Assembly: GCF_012184425.1 (NCBI RefSeq) | Contig: NZ_VTOW01000002.1 | Span: 434,001-498,000, forward strand | DNA: 64,000 bases | Direction: 5' to 3' | From: Candidatus Manganitrophus noduliformans | GTDB taxonomy: Bacteria; Nitrospirota; Nitrospiria; SBBL01; Manganitrophaceae | Part shown: positions 9,429 to 17,846 of the stretch, in pieces | Numbering within the stretch: position 1 is the first letter of the stretch | Layout of the letters: every line of letters starts with the position of its first letter | The notes under the pieces: generated by a model | Database searches by the model: none | Told to the model about the DNA's origin: nothing | What the model saw: only the letters and a program-made list of their open reading frames with translations | Made by a program: the position numbers and the translations under genes

Positions 9429-9758
9429 GTGCTCATTGACCACATGCACGAGCCAATAAAGGATGAGAAAGACCGTCCGCTCAATACTGACGAAACCCTT
9501 CTGCTCTTTTTTGAGCAGCGTGCTTACCAACTCGTTATGGCAGTCAGGCAGAATTATGGGAGAACAGACAGGTCTACCGAAAATTATTACCGGCAGCTCT
9601 TGATCTATTTAGAGGGGATCGGTTGGATGGTTCGCTACGGACGGCTTGATCCCCGGATGAGAGCACAGGCGAAAACAGGGATGGAAGTTTTCCTCAAAGT
9701 TTTTGCCGAAATGGATTCTATATCGACACAGGATAAAAAGTGCGTTGTTGATTCTTGA
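9429..9758 (+). CDS. Small conserved-looking protein, unknown function
   Basis: The 109-residue soluble protein starts at GTG 9429, with GAAGGA about seven bases upstream. It is rich in helices (FFEQRAYQLVMAVRQNYG, YYRQLLIYLEGIGWMV) and charged residues, with no signal peptide or membrane segment. I recognise no family. It lies 23 bases upstream of a one-helix membrane protein and is probably co-transcribed with it, which hints at a membrane-peripheral role, but this is guesswork. Confidence 0.55.
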   Translation: MLIDHMHEPIKDEKDRPLNTDETLLLFFEQRAYQLVMAVRQNYGRTDRSTENYYRQLLIYLEGIGWMVRYGRLDPRMRAQAKTGMEVFLKVFAEMDSISTQDKKCVVDS

Positions 9759-9781
9759 AATCGAATTCGATGAGGTAATTT

Positions 9782-10057
9782 ATGGCTTTTTCAAAGAAGC
9801 AAATATTCGTCGGTTTGATCATGATCCAGACGGTTGTTATTCTCCTTCTTCTCTTCAATACAATCTCGTTTCGAAACGAAACCCTCTCCGCTCGAGCCGC
9901 TGCCAATTACTATCAGAAGGTGTATGAAGAAATAGCGGAAAGGGAAGATCCTTTACTTCAGTCCTTGATCGCCGAGCGAGAGAGACTTACCCGGGAATAC
10001 ACAGCCACCCGCGAGATCGCGCACGAATACGGAATCAAACCAGCCGATTCATTTTGA
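9782..10057 (+). CDS. Small single-pass membrane protein (paralogue of 15234-15443)
   Basis: The 91-residue protein has one N-terminal transmembrane helix (FVGLIMIQTVVILLLLFN), a conserved ISFRN motif at its membrane exit, then a charged, probably coiled-coil tail (YYQKVYEEIAEREDPLLQSL). The same pattern (QT-x-IILL, ISFRN, ARA-AN-Y/H) appears in the 69-residue protein at 15234-15443, so the two are paralogues. A GAGGT ribosome site precedes ATG 9782. Function is unknown; a small regulatory or scaffold membrane protein is possible. Confidence 0.65.
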   Translation: MAFSKKQIFVGLIMIQTVVILLLLFNTISFRNETLSARAAANYYQKVYEEIAEREDPLLQSLIAERERLTREYTATREIAHEYGIKPADSF

Positions 10058-10077
10058 TCTCAAATGAATCGGCCCCC

Positions 10078-10350
10078 TCATTCGTCTTCGATCGGTGCGA
10101 TTCCCTTGGTGATTGCGTAGCGGATCATTTCTGAGATATTTCGAAAGGCAAGCTTGTTCATGATGTTGAAGCGGTGGGTCTCCACCGTCTTTACCTTGAC
10201 ACCCAGGTCTTTGGCGATTTCCTTATTCTTGTAACCGAGCGCAACAAGCCGCAACACCTCCTTTTCGCGTTCGGTGATGCTTCTTGCTACGACCGGTCCT
10301 CGATCAATCTTTTTATCGCTTCTGGTGGCTCTTTTCAATACCGACGGCAT
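10078..10350 (-). CDS. Stand-alone LuxR/GerE-type DNA-binding regulator
   Basis: The 90-residue protein consists almost entirely of a LuxR-type helix-turn-helix: ITEREKEVLRLVALGYKNKE, IAKDLGVKVKTVETHRFNIM and NKL. This is the C-terminal output domain of NarL/LuxR regulators without a receiver or ligand-binding domain, as in GerE. It starts 17 bases after the HU gene stop, with a GGGGGGAC ribosome site, so the two are likely one operon driven by the promoter upstream of HU. Its control input must come from another protein or from its abundance. Confidence 0.85.
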   Translation of the reverse strand: MPSVLKRATRSDKKIDRGPVVARSITEREKEVLRLVALGYKNKEIAKDLGVKVKTVETHRFNIMNKLAFRNISEMIRYAITKGIAPIEDE

Positions 10351-10367
10351 AGTTGTCCCCCCTCGGC

Positions 10368-10646
10368 TTATAATCCTTTCTTGAGTGACGGCGCAGCTTT
10401 AAACTTCACCGATTTGCCTGCCTTGATCTTGATCGGCTGACCGGTCTGAGGATTTCTCCCCTTGCGTGCGGCACGGGCCTTCACCGTAAAGGTCCCGAAA
10501 CCGGGAATCGCGAATCTCCCCGCTTTCTTGATCCCCTTCGCGATCGCGGCAAAGGTATCATCGATAATCGCGCTCACCGCTTTTTTCGTGATGCCGTTTC
10601 CAGCATGTTTTTTATTAATCGTCTCAAGAAGCTCTTTCTTATTCAT
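10368..10646 (-). CDS. hup: HU-family nucleoid DNA-binding protein
   Basis: The 92-residue protein is a full-length HU/IHF-family subunit: MNKKELLETINKKHAG, the dimer core, the arm region FAIPGFGTFTVKARAARKGR followed by NPQTGQPIKI, and a basic end. HU bends and compacts DNA. The ATG at 10646 is preceded by GAGGAGG; an in-frame extension upstream lacks a ribosome site and HU homology. It is first in an apparent operon with the LuxR-type regulator. Confidence 0.95.
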   Translation of the reverse strand: MNKKELLETINKKHAGNGITKKAVSAIIDDTFAAIAKGIKKAGRFAIPGFGTFTVKARAARKGRNPQTGQPIKIKAGKSVKFKAAPSLKKGL

Positions 10647-10728
10647 AAAATCCTCCTCAAAAGAGATGGTAAATGACGGTTCACCCTCGCGGCACTGATC
10701 CAAGCACTTCTTATTTGTTTCAGACCTT

Positions 10729-10757
10729 ATTACAATACAGTTTCTTTTGGAATTCAA
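10729..10757 (-). promoter_or_regulatory. Sigma-70-type promoter of the HU operon
   Basis: On the minus strand, TTGAAT (10757-10752) and TGTAAT (10734-10729) are separated by exactly 17 bases. The element lies about 80 bases upstream of the HU start codon. This is pattern matching only. Confidence 0.5.
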
Positions 10758-10917
10758 GGAAAATCAAAATAAAATAACTGAGAGTCCTCGCAAATCCGAC
10801 TTCGGTTCATCAAAGATCCACGGGGACTCGCTTCATGGTTTCTGGCGGGAAAGATATTATTTCAGCGGAGAACCTATGAGAAACGACAATAGGAGAGGAC
10901 AGAGGCGAGCTGAAACA

Positions 10918-11322
10918 TTATCCGATGAATTGCCGATTGAGCCGATCAATTCTTCTTCTCTTCTCGATCGCCAGGATAATCTCATTGGTGACTTCGGAAA
11001 TGTGAAACGGCTTTGTCAGATAACCGCACGCCCCGAGCCGAACCAACTCAATCGCGTTCTTGATCGTCCCATATCCGGTAATGATCAAGACCTCGATCTG
11101 GGGATCATCGGTTTTGATTGCCCGCAGGACGGCCAGTCCATCCATCCCCGGCATCCGCAGATCAAGCGTCACCACATCGATCTTCTTTTTTCGGATGATC
11201 TGCAGGGCCTGCAGCCCCCCATCCGCCTCCTCGACATGATAATGGGGACTGAGGATCATCCTGAGTGACTCTCGCGATCCGCTTTCGTCATCGACAATTA
11301 AAATTGTATGTTTGGCTTCCAT
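10918..11322 (-). CDS. Single-domain response regulator (receiver only)
   Basis: The 134-residue protein is a lone receiver: HTILIVDDES with the acidic pair, phosphoacceptor Asp in VVTLDLRMPGMDG, conserved Thr/Ser in LIITGYGT and Lys in YLTKPF. Its sequence is most like the receivers of NtrC-type regulators, but there is no output domain, so it probably acts through protein contacts or in a phosphorelay. The start is ATG 11322, after AAAGG; a GTG three codons upstream is an alternative. A TATAAT -10 box lies just upstream (11345-11350, minus). No kinase gene is adjacent. Confidence 0.88.
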   Translation of the reverse strand: MEAKHTILIVDDESGSRESLRMILSPHYHVEEADGGLQALQIIRKKKIDVVTLDLRMPGMDGLAVLRAIKTDDPQIEVLIITGYGTIKNAIELVRLGACGYLTKPFHISEVTNEIILAIEKRRRIDRLNRQFIG

Positions 11323-11483
11323 TCGGGTCACCTTTCGATTCTTTATTATACCCGATGTGGTTTGGCTGCTCTGACGATCCCGCCCTTGACTTCTTGTCTT
11401 TAAATCTAATACTTTTCAAGAATAAGCCGAAGTGAGATATTAAGAAATCCAAGATCAAACTCACCCATCGAAGGAGGAGACCC

Positions 11484-11771
11484 ATGAAGAAGATCTCTCC
11501 CATGGAAGTCGGAGAACGGATCAGATCCGTGCGCGGCAATAAAACACAAACCGAGTTTGCGAAAGCCCTCGGAGTGAAGAAACAGAACTACATCAGCCGC
11601 TATGAGCGGGGGCGAATTCCATCCCCTGACTTGCTGGTGCGGATTGCCCAGATGGGCCGGGTCAGCACCGACTGGCTGCTAACCGGAAAACAGGGCCGAG
11701 CCGGAACGGCGACCACCCGTGGCGTTCAAGGCAGAGGGACAACACGTCAGGATATTAGAAAGAAGGCCTGA
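11484..11771 (+). CDS. XRE-family transcriptional regulator
   Basis: The 95-residue protein has a Cro/CI-type helix-turn-helix over its first ~70 residues: GERIRSVRGNKTQTEFAKAL, GVKKQNYISRYERGRIPSPD, LLVRIAQMGRVSTDWLLTG. A basic, low-complexity tail follows. A perfect AAGGAGGAG ribosome site precedes ATG 11484. Such small repressors often belong to prophages or toxin-antitoxin pairs, but no partner toxin is next to it. Targets are unknown. Confidence 0.85.
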   Translation: MKKISPMEVGERIRSVRGNKTQTEFAKALGVKKQNYISRYERGRIPSPDLLVRIAQMGRVSTDWLLTGKQGRAGTATTRGVQGRGTTRQDIRKKA

Positions 11772-11978
11772 TCTCTCTCGGAAGCGAAGACCAGAGGCAA
11801 ATTGTCACATCTGGATGATTCGATCGGCCGCGGCACATGGCGGATGAAACCGACCCAGGTTGCTCTTCGACACCGGGCACTCCCCTGTCTTGCTGGATCG
11901 GATCAGGAATCTGTTCTGCGCACGACCAATCAGAGAGGAACGCGGAAGACAGGCTGATTAAAATGCGCTCTGGGTTGT

Positions 11979-12737
11979 TTACCAGAGCGACGGCTGGATT
12001 TGTACCTCGACGAGATCTTCCACGCTGTCTTCGAGTTCCGACAGAAAATCGAGACCAGTCCGGGCCTCCACGGTGTCAACATTCGTGATGTAATTCGGGA
12101 GATCTCCTGTTTTCAGCTTCTTATTCGGCAAAATAAACGCGATCGCCTCTCCCTCTGCCGGATCGAACACCACTTTGTAGAAATAGGTCGGAACGGACAC
12201 CGCGTTGGGACCAATATGAGGATGCCGCTCCGCATAGATCGGTCCGGTGAAAATAAAAACTGCGCCCCGCTGCATCGTCCAGTCTCTGACCCTCTCTTCC
12301 AGGACTGCCCAAATTCCTCGATTAAACCCCGCACCGACCTGAGGGGCCATATTGGAGAGCAGAAAGCTGTCGCTCATCGCGCGGGCGTCCCACTTCATGT
12401 CCGCCGCGGGGGCCAGATGGCCTCGGTCATAGCCGCTGTTTTTGTAGTCCTTCAACTCGGACCGCTCCCCCGGCGGCAGATCCGGATCAGTCCGAAAGTC
12501 GTCGGAGCGCGCTTGGGTCCCTTCCAGTTTCTCTTTCGTTAGATGATAGGCCACCCAGCGGGCCGCTTTCTTTTGTGGATCATGGGAGAGGGCATATCCC
12601 ATTCTGCACAACAGAATCGGCTCGGCGGAAGGGATGCCGTACTTGATATGCTCGTCACAGCCTTCCAAGCCCTCCGCAAGCGCGCCGGCGGCCCAGAAAA
12701 GAAGGAAAAGCTGGAAGACCCAAACTGTCTTCTTCAT
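11979..12737 (-). CDS. Secreted DNA/RNA non-specific endonuclease (NUC1 family)
   Basis: The 252-residue precursor has a Sec signal (VWVFQLFLLFWAAGALA|EG). The mature protein has the hallmark beta-beta-alpha-metal motif YDRGHLAPAADMKW, where the DRGH His is the general base, followed by the N-box (SFLLSNMAPQVGAGFNRGIW) with its metal-binding Asn. FTGPIYAE and FYKVVFDP match later NUC1 strands. The family (Serratia nuclease, NucA) degrades DNA and RNA outside the cytoplasm, for nutrition or biofilm DNA turnover. No inhibitor gene is adjacent. The gene is monocistronic as far as I can see. Confidence 0.92.
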   Translation of the reverse strand: MKKTVWVFQLFLLFWAAGALAEGLEGCDEHIKYGIPSAEPILLCRMGYALSHDPQKKAARWVAYHLTKEKLEGTQARSDDFRTDPDLPPGERSELKDYKNSGYDRGHLAPAADMKWDARAMSDSFLLSNMAPQVGAGFNRGIWAVLEERVRDWTMQRGAVFIFTGPIYAERHPHIGPNAVSVPTYFYKVVFDPAEGEAIAFILPNKKLKTGDLPNYITNVDTVEARTGLDFLSELEDSVEDLVEVQIQPSLW

Positions 12738-12869
12738 TTGTGGCTCAGTGCTCCTGGTCAGGCCGGCTTGACGCCTACGCGCTGCCTGGCCGAACGATCA
12801 ACTTCTCTGATCCTCGCTCTGCCTCCGATTCAAATGCGGCATCAAACACATTCACTTTGTGTTCGGCTC

Positions 12870-14360
12870 TCACGGAGACTGAACGTGACCGGGCCGCCAC
12901 GTCCATGCGAACGGGCCCCGGTTCGTGAAAGGACAGGCCTCCGTGCAGTGGGCCCGGTTCGCGACCGGTGGATCGGCATCGGCGCCCGAGGAGAATGCGG
13001 CCCGTGCCATGGCGACCGGCGCGCTCGGATCTTCAACCAGCCCCCAGCCTTTGTAGAGGTTGATATAAAAAGCCATCTGATCGCGGTCGAATTCCTGCGG
13101 ACCGAGCTGCACATGCAGCAGCGGCGGCGGATGCGGGTTCCAGGTGGTGTAGGTGTTTCGGTTCTCGGGGGTCTGCGCATGCTGATGACAGAGCCGATGC
13201 ATCTGCCCCCACAACAGATAGTTGAGGGTTCCGGCCAGAACGCATTGTCCGGCCATGCTGACTGAGTGGCGGCAGCTGTCCGCGGGCTCGTCACAGGGCT
13301 CGGCGCGGCCGTCGCCGGGGGTGGCGCAGGCGCGGCGGTCGGTATAGACATCGATCCAGGCGGCGTTCTGGCAGTAGAGATCGACGATATCCCAGGCGAT
13401 AAGCCCGCTGATGAAGTCATGCAACGATCGGCACTGCGCCCGTTTGCCGGCGAGATTAAGCGAGTTGAAATGCGCTTCGGCCGCACGGAGCGCGCCCCGG
13501 GTCGCCTCCGTGACATCCGGGCCGCAGATGCGGGGCGCCGGCGGACGCGCTTCGGCCGGTTCGGATGCGACGGAAGGAGGCATCGGCACCCCGCCGGGGA
13601 CACCGGCATCCCGCGGCTCCGGGAAAGGGACGCCCGCGTCCATCGGCTCTCTGGTCTGCCGCTGAATCATCGGGGAAGCGGATCGGGTCGAAATCCGATT
13701 CTGCTGTACGACATGGGTCAATTCGTGCGCCAGCAACCTTCGGCCTTCCGCTGTCTGCGGCGTGTACCGCCCCGATCCGAAGACAATGTCCCGTCCCACC
13801 GTATAAGCGACAGCGTTGATCGACTGTGCCGATTCATTCGCGTCAGCGTCCGTATGCACCCGCACCGGGCCGAAGTCGTGGCCGAAGCGCGGCTCCATGA
13901 AGGAGCGGGTCGCCGAATCGAGCGGAAATCCCGGGGAGCGAAGCGCCTCATGGACAATGGGCGGGGCCGTCGAGGGGGCGGCGTGATCAGGGTTCGTCGC
14001 GCTTTTCATCGAAAGCTTTTCCGGCCCGGCACACTTCGGGCAAGATCTCGCCTCCCCGGCACAGGGGGCGCATTTCTTCTGCAGCCTCTCGCAGCAGGCA
14101 CTTGAAAAACGAGACACCTCCCCGCCCGGCATTCGCATGACCTGCTCTGCGACGCGGTCCGCCTCCTGCTCCGAGAGGTCTTTGGGGGAGCTGACGGCGC
14201 GCTTCGCCTGAAGCCGCTGTACGGCCTGATTTCCGAGGGTGCGCTGTAAGTGGATCGAGGGTGAGTAATGATTCGGCGCGGATGCTGCGTTGTTCGCCTC
14301 GGCGCGGCGGGACAATCGATCCTTTTGCGGTTGATTCTGTTTTTGTAAAACCGTGCGCAT
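12870..14360 (-). CDS. DUF4157 putative metallopeptidase-domain protein with unknown C-terminal domain
   Basis: The 496-residue protein starts with a low-complexity N-terminus, then a Cys-rich stretch (ACCERLQKKCAPC, CPKCAG; ~89-110). A DUF4157 domain follows (~133-222): FMEPRFGHDFGPVRVHTD, then the zinc motif HELTH (212-216) in RLLAHELTHVVQQ. After a Pro-rich linker, the ~210-residue C-terminus has many Cys/His and I cannot assign it. DUF4157 proteins are known cargo or accessory proteins of extracellular contractile injection systems, but no sheath, tube or baseplate gene is in this window. There is no Sec signal, which fits non-classical delivery. Confidence 0.85.
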   Translation of the reverse strand: MRTVLQKQNQPQKDRLSRRAEANNAASAPNHYSPSIHLQRTLGNQAVQRLQAKRAVSSPKDLSEQEADRVAEQVMRMPGGEVSRFSSACCERLQKKCAPCAGEARSCPKCAGPEKLSMKSATNPDHAAPSTAPPIVHEALRSPGFPLDSATRSFMEPRFGHDFGPVRVHTDADANESAQSINAVAYTVGRDIVFGSGRYTPQTAEGRRLLAHELTHVVQQNRISTRSASPMIQRQTREPMDAGVPFPEPRDAGVPGGVPMPPSVASEPAEARPPAPRICGPDVTEATRGALRAAEAHFNSLNLAGKRAQCRSLHDFISGLIAWDIVDLYCQNAAWIDVYTDRRACATPGDGRAEPCDEPADSCRHSVSMAGQCVLAGTLNYLLWGQMHRLCHQHAQTPENRNTYTTWNPHPPPLLHVQLGPQEFDRDQMAFYINLYKGWGLVEDPSAPVAMARAAFSSGADADPPVANRAHCTEACPFTNRGPFAWTWRPGHVQSP

Positions 14361-14677
14361 GATGGAATTCTACCGGTTGCAGCAGCGTCTTACGGAAGGA
14401 GAATTCTTTTTCCGGATCGTACCGAATCAGGTCCCGAATAGCAATCGCGCAGTCTTACAATCTTTAACGCGATCTGGAAGAGTGGAACCACTTCAGGAAG
14501 GATTTAGACAATAAAAAAGCCGCCCTGACGTTTCCGTGGGCGGCTAATAACAGCCTCTTTCGATTGTTTTAATTATATCATAGGTCTCCATCCGATTTCA
14601 ACAAAATAATTTAAGACCTCCGATCCGATTGAACAATATAATTATTCTCCAACACGTTCTTTCAGTACGGATGAGTA
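14361..14677. other. Intergenic region with one minus-strand terminator
   Basis: No coding frame is supported. The region holds the terminator at 14513-14545 and otherwise AT-rich sequence. It marks the start of the visibly lower-GC part of the window. Confidence 0.4.
14513..14545 (-). terminator. Intrinsic terminator
   Basis: On the minus strand a seven-base GC stem (GCCGCCC with GGGCGGC) is followed by six U residues. It probably ends transcription of the gene that stops at 14678. Confidence 0.75.
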
Positions 14678-15085
14678 TCAGCTTTTATCCCCCTCCGCAC
14701 CGAAGTCCTTTTCTGAGATCATTCCCTTTGCCGCCAGGACTTGAATTAGGGCTGCGCTCCTCTCATCCATGGCTCTAAACTGCTGGAGCAATTTGGCATT
14801 ATATTTCTCGACATACTCGAGAAGAACTTCATGTTGGGCGAGCTGATGAATCATTTGCAGAAGAATTAAAATCAGGGCCTCTGCAGCTGCCTCTGGATCG
14901 TCTTTATTCGATTGGATCATATCGCGCACGATTGGCCCCATCTTTTTCTGCCACTCTGGAAACTTCTCCTTTGTAAAATCGTTCACCAAGATTCCAAATT
15001 TGGAATCGATATCCGATTCGACCTTCTCCGTCACTCGAAGTTCCTTGATCTGTCTTTCCAATTCTTCCCAATTAATATCCATCAT
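14678..15085 (-). CDS. Helical cytoplasmic protein, unknown function
   Basis: The ~135-residue protein (MMDINWEELERQIKEL...) is acidic and predicted to be almost wholly helical, with no signal or membrane segment. The start is one of two adjacent ATGs (15085 or 15082), because GGAGG lies just upstream; a longer frame to 15142 has no ribosome site. I recognise no family. It is transcribed toward the terminator at 14513-14545 and sits beside small membrane-protein genes at the edge of the AT-rich region. Confidence 0.6.
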   Translation of the reverse strand: MMDINWEELERQIKELRVTEKVESDIDSKFGILVNDFTKEKFPEWQKKMGPIVRDMIQSNKDDPEAAAEALILILLQMIHQLAQHEVLLEYVEKYNAKLLQQFRAMDERSAALIQVLAAKGMISEKDFGAEGDKS

Positions 15086-15233
15086 TGATCCTCCACAGTG
15101 GTACAGCATCATAGAATGAGCAAAATAATTCTTCAATGCCATTTCGGTTCATTTTCTCATTGATTTCTTTTTAGCGTAACGGGTATCCTCCGGGCTAATA
15201 GGCCTATCACATTGTGCCTCATGGAGGAGGGGG

Positions 15234-15443
15234 ATGTTTACCACAAAGAGAGTCTTGCTCGTTGGAGTGTTTGTACTGCAAACAGCGCTCATCATTTTAC
15301 TGGGATTCACAGCAATCAGCTTTCGAAACGACTGGATCAGGGCAAGGGCGGAGGCAAACCACTATCACAGCGAACTCAAGATGCTTCATGAAGATCAGAA
15401 AGCGGTGTTCACCCGGACGCTTGTTAAACGTGAGACGATCTAG
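15234..15443 (+). CDS. Small single-pass membrane protein (paralogue of 9782-10057)
   Basis: The 69-residue protein has one transmembrane helix (VGVFVLQTALIILLGFT), then AISFRNDWIRARAEANHYH and a short charged tail. The ISFRN motif and the ARA-AN-Y/H pattern are shared with the protein at 9782-10057. A GGAGGAGGGGG ribosome site directly precedes ATG 15234. Function is unknown. Confidence 0.65.
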   Translation: MFTTKRVLLVGVFVLQTALIILLGFTAISFRNDWIRARAEANHYHSELKMLHEDQKAVFTRTLVKRETI

Positions 15444-15472
15444 TACCAAAACCTTGCCATGGATTCATTGCA

Positions 15473-15673
15473 TTGAGCGACAAAGTTACCGTAAAGCACA
15501 TTCGCTATCTCTGTTTCTTCTGTAAAGTTGAAATCGTGAATTTGAGGAATCCATGTGCCACCTGTGGTTCCAAAAAATATATTCCCCTGATTGAGAGGGA
15601 TCAAAAAGAAGAAAGAGAAATAGAAGAGATTATTAAGCGGCTTAAAATTGACCTTGATAAGAATAGGCTTTAA
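15473..15673 (+). CDS. Small zinc-ribbon-like protein
   Basis: The 66-residue frame has two CxxC pairs, CFFC and CATC, spaced like a rubredoxin-type zinc ribbon (YLCFFCKVEIV...NPCATCGSKKYIPL), followed by a charged helix. The only start giving the full domain is TTG 15473, and no good ribosome site is visible, so the start is uncertain. It follows the small membrane-protein gene by 29 bases. Function is unknown. Confidence 0.5.
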   Translation: MSDKVTVKHIRYLCFFCKVEIVNLRNPCATCGSKKYIPLIERDQKEEREIEEIIKRLKIDLDKNRL

Positions 15674-15767
15674 GTCGTTACTCGCGCTTGTGTTACTAAA
15701 GACGAGGAAAAATCCCGGACGCTTTCCTAGATACTAGAAAAAAAGGCAGTTCGATAAGATAACTATC

Positions 15768-16124
15768 GTGAAGAAAAGATCTTCAATATTTATGTGGGTT
15801 GGCCTTACTCTGGCGGTTTTGACTATATGATTCATGGTAGCTAATCAGGGAGGTGGAAAAAAGTATAAAAGGCTTGTTAAGGCGTGTAAAGAACTTGAGC
15901 TTGGAGATACGCAAGAGCAGGTTCACCAAGTTATGGGTCAGCCTGCTGAGACAAAGATAATTGAATTAAATGGTCGAAAAGTGAAAAGATTAGGTTATTC
16001 TGGTCCGGCTTTGGCCCCAATGCTGCCTGAAATTTTAATAAACCCAGATTCGCATAGAGTTGAAAGGATTATATGTGATGACGAATACACATTGATTGAT
16101 AAAATACAAAATGATCGTCGTTGA
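15768..16124 (+). pseudogene. BamE/SmpA-like membrane-anchored protein interrupted by an in-frame TGA
   Basis: From GTG 15768 the frame encodes KKRSSIFMWVGLTLAVLTI, a textbook membrane anchor or signal, then a TGA at 15828-15830. The same frame continues with FMVANQGGG and a ~95-residue domain containing LELGDTQEQVHQVMGQPAET, which resembles the SmpA/OmlA (BamE) motif G-x-T-x-x-x-V-x-x-x-M-G-x-P. The anchor and domain therefore look like one gene split by a single nonsense codon. ATG 15834 could restart a soluble remnant of 96 residues. A recent mutation, a sequencing error and re-initiation are all possible. Confidence 0.55.
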
Positions 16125-16307
16125 TTACTACTCGATAGTAGCACTTCAAGGTTAATAAAAAAATGGTTATGACAGACGACATCAGGGTCAGACAGAACAA
16201 CCCCTGGCGGAGAGGAAAACCTGTGCGCCTTATGTGTGTTATTCGTATAGATCATTTCAATTTTAGGTCTCAAACAAACATGGAGGGAAAATGGTTGATT
16301 CGTGATC

Positions 16308-17837
16308 TCATCTGTTTTTAGGCTTGGTAACCGTCTTGTCAGAATCGGGACTAAGGGATTCACCGACTGACCAAGGAGGAACCTGGGCATGATATCCCAA
16401 TTTCTGAATTATCATGGAGGCAATCGCCCAGGAAACAAGGGGTGGTACTGCATTTCCAATCTGGCGGAACCGATCACCCATGTTTCCATAAAATCGAAAA
16501 CTATCTGGGAAAGACTGAAGACGGGCCGCCTCACGTATAGAAATAGCGCGCGCCTGGAGGCTGTCATAGTGAATATGAGAATACGAATCCTTCGCAAGAT
16601 GGGCGGTTACCGTCCAGGAAGGACGGCCTGGATCCAGCTTACGCCACTTGTCCAGAAACATATTCACAGGGTAAGGTGGAATAAACCGGCGCCGAAATTC
16701 CTCCCATTCAGATGACCCATCTATATGCACCTTTCCACTTGATTGCGATTTCTGCAATTCGGTCTGGAACCTCTGCTCAGAAATTTTCAGTGCTTCTGGA
16801 TACCGATCTCCAGACTTCATTTGGCGGAAAGTCTCGTAATCTCGTGGTGTAAGCCTGATTTCATGATCTTCAATTTTTCCGGGGGTAAGACCCGGCCAGT
16901 TTCGCATGAGAGTATATCCTGTAGCCGGCTCTCCTCTATATTCCAGGATGGGTGGACGTGATTCGTGACCAGAATGCCCTTCAGAATTGAGGTGAGAAAT
17001 GATTGCCGGCAGGTCTGATAGTGCATCTGCCACCGTGACTGCCGGTAAACCGTGACTGGAGGAAACCAATCGGATCTTCCTGCTGGAGGAGAGACCGTTG
17101 AAGAGTGGAAGTGGAAGCTGAACCTCACTGCAATTAGAAAAGTCCTGAATATACCCGCGGGGCACATTATAATTATGACTCACGATCGGCATTTCCGGGT
17201 GAATATTAAGATCCTGTCGGTATCCTAGAAAGAAAAGACGCTCTCGAAGCTGTGGAACGCCATACCACACAGCATTAAGTACAGCATATCCTACGTTATA
17301 CCCACAGTCTGCCAGCTCTCCTGCTGCTTCTTCCGCGACATTGCGACCGCCGACTGAGAGCATCCCGATTACGTTCTCCATCAGAAAAGCCTGCGGTTTC
17401 CAGAACCTTACCGCGTCTACAAACCGGCGATATAGTGTATTTCTTGGATCTCCTTTAAATCCCTCATCGCTGAGACTATCGAGCTTGGCACGTCCAAGCT
17501 TTGAGAAGCCCTGGCAGGGCGGACCGCCTATGAGAAGATCAACCGCTATATCTCCGTTGACGTGTTGAAAGTTCAGGTTTTCTATATTGCCATTTTCGCC
17601 GAAAAACAGGTTGATTGGAGAATCTGATTGAATCGACGAGATATTGGTACGATAGGTCTCTCCTGCGACTTCGTCGAGATCTACTGCTCCAATAATGGTG
17701 CAGCCAGCAGTAGCGAAACCAAGAGAAAGACCACCCGCCCCGCAAAAGAGATCAACTACAGATGGCCGATTAATATTTCCTTTTCTGACAACATCTGGAG
17801 AATAAAAAATATCGGACTTATCCCGCGGCGAGGTCAT
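16308..17837 (-). CDS. DNA cytosine-5 methyltransferase
   Basis: The 509-residue protein has the ordered C5-methylase motifs: I (VVDLFCGAGGLSLGF), IV with catalytic Cys (LLIGGPPCQGFSKLG), VI (MENVIG), VIII (QLRERLFFLG), then a variable target-recognition region (~200-380), IX (REAARLQSFPDSF) and X (QIGNAVPP). The enzyme methylates cytosine C5 at a site I cannot predict. It is last in the minus-strand defence operon and begins 9 bases after the stop of the fused methylase; an AGGGG ribosome site favours ATG 17837. The target region differs from that of its neighbour, suggesting two specificities. Confidence 0.93.
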   Translation of the reverse strand: MTSPRDKSDIFYSPDVVRKGNINRPSVVDLFCGAGGLSLGFATAGCTIIGAVDLDEVAGETYRTNISSIQSDSPINLFFGENGNIENLNFQHVNGDIAVDLLIGGPPCQGFSKLGRAKLDSLSDEGFKGDPRNTLYRRFVDAVRFWKPQAFLMENVIGMLSVGGRNVAEEAAGELADCGYNVGYAVLNAVWYGVPQLRERLFFLGYRQDLNIHPEMPIVSHNYNVPRGYIQDFSNCSEVQLPLPLFNGLSSSRKIRLVSSSHGLPAVTVADALSDLPAIISHLNSEGHSGHESRPPILEYRGEPATGYTLMRNWPGLTPGKIEDHEIRLTPRDYETFRQMKSGDRYPEALKISEQRFQTELQKSQSSGKVHIDGSSEWEEFRRRFIPPYPVNMFLDKWRKLDPGRPSWTVTAHLAKDSYSHIHYDSLQARAISIREAARLQSFPDSFRFYGNMGDRFRQIGNAVPPLVSWAIASMIIQKLGYHAQVPPWSVGESLSPDSDKTVTKPKNR

Positions 17838-17846
17838 TGCCAACCC

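Noticed and set aside
9113-9530. Two short leftward frames upstream of the fadL gene
   Set aside because: No ribosome sites and no recognisable protein; they overlap the start of a better-supported rightward gene.
12842-14105. Long open frames overlapping the DUF4157 gene on both strands
   Set aside because: They are GC-rich shadow frames with Arg/Pro-rich, non-protein-like composition; the DUF4157 frame carries a recognisable domain.
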